Below are positions 10,155-22,100 of a DNA stretch of 64,000 nt, piece after piece. Under the pieces are notes generated by a model. That model had not been told where the DNA came from. It saw only the letters and a program-made list of their open reading frames with translations, and did not search any database. The position numbers were made by a program, and so were the translations under genes. Every line of letters begins with the position of its first letter. Positions within the stretch are counted from its first letter, which is position 1. Source of the stretch: Anticarsia gemmatalis (Eukaryota > Arthropoda > Insecta > Lepidoptera > Erebidae); assembly GCF_050436995.1 (NCBI RefSeq), contig NC_134765.1, positions 10,257,501 through 10,321,500 of the forward strand. The letters are read 5' to 3'.

Positions 10155-13100
10155 ATGACATCGGACAAGATTCGAAAGGACAAAAACCAGAACATTCAGG
10201 TGTTCATACGTTTGAGGTAATTGTTTGAAATTATGATTACAAAAGTTAACGTTATTGGCGTGACTCACTTGAATTATCGTTAAATTCTTCCCATTATCTC
10301 TTTATATTCTTCATTTTAATGTGCCCTTAAGATATATCTGTAGTATAACTGCAGATTTGTCAGATTTTATTACAATTACATTTCGTTTTGAGGTCAGGAA
10401 CTTTGAACGTTCGAATTCAAATAAATCGTTAGTTTTGTTCCTTAATTCATTGATTTATTCGATAAAGACATGATTATACTTTAGTTTTCTTTATTTATCA
10501 CCAATATCTCTGATAATATTTAATGTAAACAAACTACAAGGGCCCAAGTATATCAATAAAATTATCTCAAGAAATATATAATCATGCTGATACATCAAAC
10601 CCTTTCGACATGACACGCTCAAACTGCTTCTATATCTTCAAATTAGATAAACTCTGATTAATATTCAAGTTGCTGTTATGTCATTGTATAATAATAATGT
10701 TCATCTGAAATATTGTTAGTCATACTTTCCTACCAGTTTCTCTAAAGTTTAATAATCTTTTTAATTGTGGCCTTAAGCATTTAAACACAAGGATCATTGT
10801 GACTTACAAGTAAAACAGTAATTACTGCATACTGCAGTGCAAGTTTATGAATTTATTTTAACCCATTCCTCTCCCAATGCTGGGCAAGGCTCTTCTCATG
10901 AACACGGGAGGTGTAAGGCTTTGAGTCCATGACACTGGCCAAGTGCGGGTTGCGGACATTGCGTGCCTTCTAGAAATGCGTTAAACAATTTTTAGGCATG
11001 ATAAATTTTGGGTAAATATGTTATTCCAGACCTCTGAACCAGCGTGAGCGAGATATAAAGTCTCTGGGTGTGATTGAGGTGGTGAACAACCGAGAGGTGG
11101 TAGTTCGCCAGTCTCCACAGACCTCGCACACCAAGAAGTTCACCTTTGACAGGGCTTTCGGTCCCAATGTTAATCAGGTAAGTTGTTGTGAATTCTTTCC
11201 ATTGCCTTGTGGTTTATTGATCTTAGGAGTTTTTGGTAGTTGAAAAAAGTATGAACAAGTTTCTAACTGTGAAAAGGCAAAGACCCTAGAAACTTCAAAA
11301 ACAAAGAAAAAACATGTTTGTATTATAATGTTTTAATATCCTGAAAAGTAATAATTGGTTTATAATCACCCATCACATAATATTAGAAACTGTTACTTGT
11401 GAATTTAAAGCCAAAGTTAAAATCATTTGTTTTTTATAAATATCACTGAATTTGGGTCATTACAGTCTTCTGCACTTAGACATTGCTACATTCCTATGAG
11501 TCTTTAAGCTATGTACACATAGAGTTTATGGCCTAACTATAGTTAAATGTACCACCACAACTACTGTAACTCACAGTTTAGTTAGTTGATGTTTGTAATT
11601 CTATCTTTGTTCTATTTCCACAGCTCCAAGTATATCAAGAAGTGGTTAGTCCTCTCATAGAGGAAGTGCTCAATGGCTACAACTGCACTGTGTTTGCTTA
11701 TGGCCAGACCGGCACAGGCAAGACTCATACCATGGTGGGAGAGCATTCTGGCAGTGAGACTACCTGGCAAAATGTAAGTACATGTACTAAATCTACTGCA
11801 GTCTATAGACAAAATTTTATAGTCTCATTCTGTATATTGTTGAAGAAAAGAAGATTTCATGTTATCATTTCCATTGGTGATAAAATGCCCGGTTTCTGAG
11901 CTACATTTAGTGTTAGTTTCTCTATTCAAACTGTCATGTTTATATGAGCTTAAATGCTATTGAATAGATAAACGACCACTAAATGTACCTCAGAAACCCA
12001 GTAAGAACATTTTTTGTGCATAACCAATAATAACCATCTCCAATCCTTAAGTTTGTAGAATCTTACATTCAGTAATCTTTTTTTTCCTTTATCCTTTTAT
12101 CCTATAAAACATGTGTTTATTTTACAGAAGAAAAGTTTAAATATTGTGCTCATTATTCTTATTTAACAGTTAACACTCAAACTTATCTAGAACAGGGGCC
12201 GAAACAGGTCAGTAAAGTCAGTAAAAGTCAGTATTTTTGGACCTGGTCAGTAAAAGTCAGTATTTTCGAAAATCGGTCAGTATAGTCAGTATTTTTCCAA
12301 ACTCAACGTTTTTTTTGGTTTTCCTTTGCTGTTGGCCAATCTTACATTCTCAATTTGCCCAGTAATGACATCAGAGGGCTGCTTTGGATGCGCGCTATTA
12401 TGTGGATTATCTACGTAATATCTATGTTACTGTAAAAGCCCGAACGGTGGTAAATCCTAAGATTTTCCGGTATAACCTAAGATTTACCAACTCGCAATGG
12501 TTAAAGTCCGAACAATTATTTTATTCCGAACTTTTACCTATATTCACTTGATGATGTCGAGATGTCGCCGGAGCCCCGCTTCGCGGGGCTCCTCCTACTG
12601 GGTGGTTAAAAAAAAATAACCACGAAGGCTTAGCCTTCTAACCTAACCTACCCATGTCGCTTTGCCCAAAACTCCTTCTTTATAACTATGTCACAGTATA
12701 TAATTATACCGTGAAATAGTTATAAACATAGTTATGAAGGAGGATTTTTTTATATACCCTAACATAGTTTTTAAACTCCGGCTTGTTCGGACTTTTACCA
12801 TTGAGAGTTGGTAAATCTTAGGTTTTACCGGAAAATCTTAGGATTTGCCACAGTTCGGGCTTTTACAGTAACATATACATTATACATGTATTAAAGCATC
12901 ACATGACTTCAATAGAATAGCTAATTAAAATTTACAATTTTTTTGAAATAAATATTTTTTAAGTGAAAATTCTTTAGCGCCGTTGCGCACTTCTTTTTGG
13001 AATTGGTAAAAACTTCTAAACTCGCATCAGATCACGTGACCTGATCGAAAATTCGTAAGACCTGATTGAAAATTCGTAAGACCTGTTTGAAAATTCGTAA

Positions 13101-16100
13101 GACCTGATTGAAAATTCGTAATACTTGATCGAAAATTCTTAAGACCTAATTGGAAACTTTACTAACAAAGCTTTTTAGTACAATAAAAAGGCGGTGCTGG
13201 GTGACTTTGGGGATGGTGGAGACCAATAACCGAAAAACAGTTTTTTAACCGTCATCAAAAAAGGATTTTGACTTCTCAATTCGACTGTATTTTTTTTTAT
13301 TTCACACCATTCTCCCGAAAAACGGTTTAGAAATGGTCTGTATTTGGTCAGTATTTTTTAATTTTTGGTCAGTAAAATCAGTATTTTCGACCTCGGAACT
13401 TGTTTCGGCCCCTGCTAGAATGTTCATCAACAACATATTTCAGCACCAATGTTTTTATTCTCAAATTCTTTCCTAGGATCCCCTCGCCGGCATAATTCCC
13501 CGCGCCCTCAGCCAGCTCTTCGACGAGCTGCGGCTCACGAACACGGAGTACACGGTCCGCGTGTCCTACCTCGAGCTGTACAATGAGGAACTGTTTGATC
13601 TCCTCGCCACCTCTGAGGACAACTCCAAGCTAAGGATCTATGAGGATGTCACTAGGAAGGGATCTAATATCGTCAACGGGTTGGAGGAGATTACTGTGAG
13701 TAAAGTTGTTTAAAATTGTTTTTATTTGCTGTTAAATAGTCTTCAGTCTGAGTACTGGTCAATTATGCTAACTATGTAAAACTAATCTGAGAAAGCTTGC
13801 AGCGAGGTCAAGCATGCTTAACATTACAATTTGTTTCTTATTAGATTTTAGATTCTATGCTTCTTAAACCCTATTCTTTGTACATATTTAGGAACCAAGA
13901 AAATATACTTGACAGTTATTTACTAGTTTTATGGTTAATTGTTATGTTTTTGTAGGTATACAACAAGAATGAAGTGTACAAGATAATGGCGCAAGGTCAG
14001 GAGCGTAAGAGAGTCGCCTCTACGCTTATGAATGCTCAGTCAAGGTATTCACTCATTATCTATACCTATACTTAACTTACTTCTTGCCAAATAATAGATT
14101 TCAACATGTAGTATTAGAGAGCTCAGGAAATAAAAACATTTACCACATATAATAGACTAGCTGACCCGCGCAACTTCGCTTGCGTCACATAAGAGAGAAT
14201 GAGTCAAAATTCTCCCCGTTTTTGTAACATTTTTACTGGTACTCTGCTCCTGTTGGTCGTAGCGTGATGATATATAGCCTATAACCTTCCTCGATAAATG
14301 GGCTATCTAACACTGAAAGAATTTTTCAAATCGGACCAGTAGTTCCTGAGATTAGAGTGTTCAAACAATCAAACAAACAAACTCTTCAGCTTTTTAATAT
14401 TAGTATAGATTATAATTTACATTTGCAGCAGCCATCCCAATGGGCAATCATGTCAGTTGTAAGTCTGTGCTTACCATATCATAGTAAAAGTATTTATTTT
14501 TGTTTATGCTTCTTCTTATTGATTAATTTTCTTTGAGTAAATTTTTCATATTTTAATGTGTCAATATGTTACATTGGGTTGGTTTCTGCAATATTGTGCT
14601 GAGGAAGCGTAATCAAACTTTAGCTTTGAAAAAGTGGTCTTATGGTATATAAAAATGTTGCATTGTAAAACTTCTTTAGTTTGTCACCAGATAATCCGTT
14701 AATATCACTCTTAATAGCCCAGTGTTAGTCGTAATCCATTTCAGAATGATGTAGATTTTTTGTGTTAGTATTATTTAAATAAATTACATATTTTCATCAA
14801 GAATTTGAGTACAAATTATACCCCTGTGAAAAATCTGTATATTAGTGCTTTTTTGTTACTTTATTAGTCATATCCAACGAAACAAAAAAATCAAATAAAT
14901 TGGTGTGTCCCACAGTCGTTCGCACACGGTGTTCACGATCGTGGTGCACATGAAGGAGAACAGCCCCGAGGGCGAGGAGCTGGTGAAGATCGGCAAGCTG
15001 AACCTGGTGGACCTGGCGGGGTCGGAGAACATCAGCAAGGCGGGCTCCGACAACCCCGCCAAGAAGGAGCGCGCGCGCGAGTGCGTCAACATCAACCAGT
15101 CGCTGCTGACGCTGGGCCGCGTCATCACGGCGCTGGTGGAGAGACACCCGCATATACCTTACAGGTTCATACACCTTCCTACGTGTAAAGTTACCAATGC
15201 CTTTGTAAATCTCAATTTTACTACATTGAGCCGTGAGTTTTACTCTAAGTGATAACTTTATAGAGTAAAATTTGTTACGAAAACGCCTTCCAGTTACGGT
15301 TTTTCAGTCCACGGATTAATTTTCATCCATGTCTAAGTAAACTAGTGCAATGCAAGTTGTACGATTAATAAAAATACAAAAGATTGATCAAAATGTGTTA
15401 CCCAGAATGACATAAGTTATTATGTCATTCTGCATACATAGATCATGTTGCTCTTCTTTCGAAGGCCCATCATGTCGGAATACATGGAAATTTGTATAGG
15501 TGGATAAAATCATACCTATCAAACCGAACTCAACTTGTTGCGCTTAGTGGGTACGAATCTATACCATTTTTGGCAACTTCAGGCGTCCCACAAGGCTCAA
15601 ATTTAGGGCCATTACTGTTCTTGATATTCGTCAATGACTTACTCAGTAAAATTGACAGTGAATGTTTAGCCTACGCTGATGACATTAAAATTTTTAGACG
15701 TATTGCCGATCACCGAGACTGTGAAGCACTCCAGTCAGATATCAATACGGTATCTAAATGGTGTGACGAGAACTATATGTCATTAAATATAAAGAAATGT
15801 CAGGTTATATCATTCACTAAAGCCAAAACACCAATCAAATACAATTATAATATCAATGGCATAATAATGGAGAGAGTAAGGGAGGTTCGTGACTTGGGGG
15901 TAATCTTTGACTCAGACATGTCATTTAGACCACATTATGATCACGTATGCAATAGAGCCAACCGCATGTTATCCTTCGTACTTCGGAATTCAAAACCGTT
16001 TAGGCATACTAGTTCACTTATAACGCTATACTATGCTTTAGTCAGAAGTATCATTGAGTACTGCTCATCAGTGTGGGCTCCGATATACAAAACACATATA

Positions 16101-19100
16101 GAACGTATAGAGGCTATACAAAGGCGGTTTGTGAGAGCTCTTTCCTTGAAATGCGGCCTAAGACGTAAGATACCTGAGTACGAGGCACGACTTCAGTACT
16201 TTAACATGGTCGGATTGGATAGAAGGAGATGGATGAGCGACATGTCTACACTATTTAAAATCGTGAATGGTTCATTTAATGCAACTCTCCTGAGTCAGTT
16301 ACACTTCAAGGTACCTACTCGATCTGTGCGTACTCCGCAGCTGTTTCGAATACCACCGTGTAATAATAATGTGTCTCAAAATAATGCACTATTTAGAATG
16401 TGTAGGCAGTTTAACGATATTTGTTCTCATGTTGATATATTTGTTAACAGTCACAGTAGATTCATGGAATTATTGCGCAATTTGAATAAATCTTAACCTG
16501 TTTTTAATATACCCACGATAAATATGTTAGCAAAAATTGTAACTATGTCTTTTTACTTTTCATGTAAACACTCAAACACACTCACGTCATTGAAACTGTA
16601 TAAATTTTGAATTTTGTGTACAGTAGTAATTGGAGTGCAGATTTAAAATGTCATGTTAATGTGTTGCTTAAGTCCTACCTAGTCTGTATTCTGTAACTGG
16701 GTATATTCCCGTTGTCCACCCCCTGCTTGTCCACCCCGGGTGGACAGTGACACAAATCTTTTAAAAAGTTCTCGGTGTCCACCCCTGGGGGACAGTGAGA
16801 ATTAATTTTAAATTATTCCCGCTGGCCACCCCGGGTGGACAAAGACACTAGTTCCATATTACTACTCTCGATGTTCACCGCAGGTGGACAAAGCCACTGC
16901 TTAAATAAACATTCTCAATGTCCACGCTTGCTGGAATTGGGTGTAAATAATTATAACAAAATTAATTAAGTAGGTACATAGTTTAATCATATTATCAACA
17001 TCTCTAGGGTAAATAGAAGTAGGTACACTATCTATGGTGTGTTTTCCCATATAATGTTGATTGACCCTAAGTTGCGGCACTTATTAAACCAAGGTATAAG
17101 TTATAACAATAAACGTAAAAAAATATATTTTAAGTGATCATTTTATTCACGACATGCGAATAGGACTTGTCAATGGGGACTTCAATATTGATTTATTTCT
17201 AGAAAGGATGAGGATGTAAAGATTTTTCTGTGACTTTGATTAATACCTATTGTGATAATTATTTGTGTAGATTGCAAAAGTAAAAGATGTTGATAATATG
17301 ATTAAACTATATACTTACCTACTTAATTATTTTTTTACACCCAATTCCAGCAAGCGTGGACATTGAGAATGTTTATTTAAGCAGTGGCTTTGTCCACCTG
17401 CGGTGAACATCGAGAGTAGTAATATGAAACTCGTGTCTTTGTCCACCCGGGGTGGCCAGCGGGAATAATTTAAAATTAATTCTCACTGTCCCCCAGGGGT
17501 GGACACCGAGAATTTTTTAAAAGATTTGTGTCACTCTCCACCCGGGGTGGACAAGCAGGGGGTGGACAACGGGAATATACCTGTAACTGTACCTTGTTAT
17601 AAATAAATAAATAAATAAATAAATACTACAACCACATAATCATAAAAACTACAAATATGAAGGCTGTAAATAGATTTTTGAGATAATTTGTGAAATTAAC
17701 ACTGAAGTAGGAGAGATAAAACATGAGCACCTAAAATTTTTTTTACGCAGCAAATTCCATAATTTTTACTAATCTTTATACCTTTTTCCAGAGAGTCCAA
17801 ACTAACCCGCATCCTACAAGAGTCCCTGGGCGGTCGTACAAAGACCTCTATCATCGCCACCATCTCGCCCGGCCACAAGGACCTGGAGGAGACCATGAGC
17901 ACGCTGGAGTACGCGCACCGCGCCAAGAACATCCAGAACAAGCCCGAGGTCAACCAGAAGATGACCAAGAAGGCCATACTCAAGGAGTACGCCGAGGAGA
18001 TTGATAGGTTGAAGAGGGATTTGCAGGCTTCCAGGGATAAGAATGGTGAGTTTTGCCATTAATCCTCATAAGACATTGTGCAGACATTAATAAAGTTATT
18101 CCTCGGGGACATACGACTTTGTGACACCAAGATCATCACAGAAAATTGGCAGAATTTTGAAAAAGATTGGAATACCTGCCGTTGAGATCTTAGTTTACCA
18201 ATCTACATTACAAACGCGATGGTTTTACTGGACATTCCAAGGAAATCTTACTTTATAATTTATTTATTATTATTACTATCTATATCTACTAATTGCTTTT
18301 TCACCTACGGCCACCTCTTTAGAACAAGAATTTGTTAGTAAAGTCCAAAATCAGAAATAATAACCCGACTCGGAATTCGAACCCGAGACCTCTGTCTGGC
18401 AGTCTCATACATACCAACCGCTTCACAAAAGCAGTCGTGACCTCGTACTTCAGAGAATAATCTAATATTTTTGTTCAAAAATAAAATGTTCTTTCTACAA
18501 TTTCAGGTGTATACCTCGCCAGTGAAACCTACGCAGAAATGACACTGAAGGAAGAGGAACAGCGCAAGGAGATACAGGAGCTCCTGCTCAAGAAGAAGGC
18601 GATGGAGGACGAGCGAGATCGCATGGAGGGAGTGTTCGCCGAGCTCAACCGAACCATCGAGATCAAAGACAGTGAGCTCGCTAGTACGGTGAACCAGTTG
18701 AATAGTACGAAGGCGCAGTTGGCTACTACTAGTCATGTGAGTAAAACCTGCTTTTGCTTAAAATCATGATGATTTTGTTATCATAATATTTAGAGATAGG
18801 ATTTTAATCAGTTACTGTTATGTACACAAACATTTTGTCGATCGTATTGTTTGTGTCGAAGATAGTGGCATGTGACTCGAATTTTTTGCCTTATAACATT
18901 CTAGCTTTTACCCGCGACTTCGTCCACTATCCCATGGGAATGCGTCATTTTGCCGAGGTAAAAGTAGCCTATGTCCTTTCTCGGGTATCAAAATATCTCC
19001 ATACCAAATTTCATGCAAATTGATTCAGTAGTTTAGGCGTGACGTGATTGAGTAACAGACAGACAGAGTTACTTTCGCATTTATAATATTAGTATGGAAG

Positions 19101-22100
19101 TATGGATAACACGCTTTCGAATTTCGGATGCTACAGAAAATATTCCATTAAAAACTCGATCTCAAAATAACTTACCCGGATTCTTGCTTCATCACGTAAA
19201 TTTTATGCTCTCTCAAAGTCATATACACAACCTTTCGAAAATTATATCTGTTTTCGTGATGAATTTGCTGACCTGAGAGCCTATTCTGCCTTAACAACGG
19301 TAAATAGTGTAGTCTGTATGTACGTGTATTTCAATCCATATTTTTTGTGATTGCAGCAATTGATCCGCACTAAAGTAGCGTGTGAAGAACAGCAGCACCT
19401 GGTGCAAGCTCACAGGAGTACCGAGCTGACGCTGGGGGCGCAGGCGCGGGAACTGCTGGTCACCGCCGACGTCGCCACCAAACATGTGGAGAGACTGCAT
19501 GACACTGTGGATAAGCGCAAGTATGTACATGCACCGTTATTAAGTAGTAGATAGAAGCCATATTTTTCAGTTACAAACATTTATCGTATATGCGAGGTTA
19601 TTTGTACGTATAAGACGATCGTGTATGTATACGTTAATTCGTGTTCTCTAAAGAAAATGTATTTTAAGACTTACAAGTGTGTGTGCACTAAAACATATTT
19701 TTGGGATACTGTCAATTTCGGAACAACTGTTACATACGTACTTAAAATCAAGTATTATTATAAGTATTTTTTCAATAGGCAGAGACTAGAGGAACCATTA
19801 TAAACACGAAAATCTTGTTTAGTGTGGGAAACGAACCTACATACATCGAGCTCGTAGCAGTGGTTGAGTGTGACGACTTTACTGCGCTATAGACACCATC
19901 ATATCTACATCAATCATTTAACTAACACTTTTGCTCCTCACAGGACAGTGGAGTCAACAAACTTGGAGATCACGAAGACATACCGCGAACAGTCACAAGA
20001 CCAGCGCTCAGTCATCACAGCGGGCGTGCAACAGTTCGCTACCACTATCACTACTGCGCTCGATACCTTGCAGAACTCACTCGGTAAGTGGTATACATCT
20101 TTACTTTCGTGTATTAACTGCACGTTTGGTTTTATTTTATAATATTACATACATTATTTTATAACATAATTGAGAAAAACTTTTCATTTCAATTCTCACT
20201 TTCAAGAACTGTTTTGTAATTTTGATTTAATTTACTGCTGCTAAAAGATACGGTCCAGAATATTTAAAAATATTTTTGTGCTGGCAAATGTCATTATGTT
20301 AAACTATGTTGAATTATTTAAACTAGAAGCTTATGAGTCTTCTCACGTTGTTTTTTAAACAAGGTTTATGTAGTGTAAAATCGAACAGTGCCTTAAACAA
20401 AACTAAGTATTATTTACGTTTTTATGTGATTTTTCTCAGATACATACACGGCGTCCAGTACACAAACTCAGGAAGAGAACAAACAACAGCTTGAAAAGTT
20501 GGCGCAGACTTTCGTTGATATTGTCCAACAGGTAATTATAATAACTTGGAAGTTAATGTTATCAATGTTGCACTTTCACACAACTTTCGACTACATTTTT
20601 AAAATGAAAAACTGATCAACATATTTTAAAAAGCGTTAGTGTTGCGAGAACTATTATATAGTATAAAGCAAAGTTGGTTTTTTTTAATAGATTCTTCTGT
20701 TCTGTTTTAATAGCCTTCAGGTGGCTTGAACAACTTAGACACTAGGTTGACCACTAACCATACGAAAAGAAGAAGAATAAGGTCTTAGATAAGGTTGTTA
20801 AGGATTTTTATATAAAATAACTGTTTAAACTACCGAAGTTGGGAGGGCTGGTAGTCTGTTTATAACCCGACCTTGAACTTTCAGATAAAGTCGGCGACAG
20901 CAGACAGCCACTCAGCTCTGACTCAGTCGTCTAGCCAGCACCGCTCCGTGCTGCACTCGTCCGTGAGTGCTCACTGCGGCGCGGTGCAGGCGGCGCTGCA
21001 GGCCTTCCTGCATAACTTCGGGGCCTGTCTTCTGAGGGCTAAAGGAGTTGATGTTAAGGGAAACGTGGCTAGCTTTGTACAGCAATGGGTAAGTGTATTA
21101 ACAATTATATATGTGAAGTTTCAAATACTGGAGTTTGTAAGGATCGGTTGGTACCGAGTGGCGTTCTTTGCTCTCTGCTTACCCATATGAACAAAATATA
21201 TATGTATGAACTTAATACTTAATTATTTTGTACTAGCAATACAGAAGATTTCTAAGTTGATTTTTGTTCCCTTACTCTGGAGCTATTAATCAAAGTTCGC
21301 GACTATTTTTAACTCTCGTAGACACACAAGTATAATACAGGTATATTAACCTTTAATTTTCAATAGCGTTAAGGATCCGTTATTTTATAATATATTATAA
21401 TATTATGAATAAAACTTCTGTTTACTAAGCCAAAAGCTCATGGGAATTTGGAATGCTTGTGAAATATTGCCAATAAAGCGTAATGAATGTTTCCAGTACG
21501 TAGGCGCATCAGCCCGCGTGTCGTCCCTGCAGCGCGCTCACTCCACGTTCAGTTCCCGGGCCGGGACCACGCGCGAACATGCTGAAGAAGCTCACCGCAG
21601 ACAGCGGGACGTGAGGAGAGCACATGTGGAGAGGAGGGCCGGCAAGATACAGGCTTGTATGACGGTATGTAAACGTGAATACACATTAAAATACTTTTGT
21701 ACAATTTAGGAGATTAATTGGTTGACTTGGTATATATCTGGTTAAAATCATAACCAAGATAATAAGCCATTTTTTTGTAATTCTACTGAAGTGTTTTCAG
21801 TAGATAGCTATTATTTAATTGATGTGAATCTACACCCACACAGAGGTTATGATGTGTACATTTACACCGCTTTTTCTTACACCTTCAAGTGTTTATTGAG
21901 TCATGTTAAAATAGTTTGTGAATGGTAGCTTACACTTCAGTTTAAACTTAATCTGAGTTATGATTAATATTGTTTTTCAAATTTCTATCCAATGTATCTA
22001 CTATACTTTACTTACTAATCATATATACCCCACAGGAAATGCAAGAAGAATCAGCTCGACTCCAACAGCGTTTAACCGACCAGCTCACAGAAATAGAGAC

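Larger units (their letters stand above)
12193..13414. mobile_element. Non-autonomous hAT-like element (composite)
   Basis: The termini are CAGGGGCCGAAACA and its perfect complement TGTTTCGGCCCCTG, which is the hAT form. Both ends carry subterminal GGTCAGTA/GTCAGTATTTTT copies. The flanks share CTAGAA on both sides, but offset by two bases, so a clean 8-bp target duplication is not seen. A second inverted-repeat element (12426-12872) and a tandem repeat (13041-13150) lie inside. It is in kinesin intron 3 and encodes no transposase. Confidence 0.8.
15395..17626 (+). mobile_element. 5'-truncated non-LTR retrotransposon (Jockey/CR1-like group)
   Basis: The 3' part of a LINE lies in kinesin intron 6, in the gene's sense direction. 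It holds the end of the reverse transcriptase, a 3' UTR and a (TAAA)n tail at about 17600-17626. A long inverted-repeat element (16700-17581) splits the 3' UTR. The 5' border is approximate; a near-perfect inverted repeat (AGAATGACATAA/TTATGTCATTCT) lies at about 15404-15432. No target duplication was found and the clade is not settled. Confidence 0.75.

Noticed and set aside
10025..10228. 67-codon frame over the kinesin 5' end
   Set aside because: It starts at TTG, reads through the exon 1 donor in the wrong frame, and conflicts with the clear kinesin start at 10155.
14842..15174. 110-codon open frame on the - strand
   Set aside because: It is antisense to kinesin exon 6, which encodes switch II; GC-rich coding sequence often leaves the opposite strand open.
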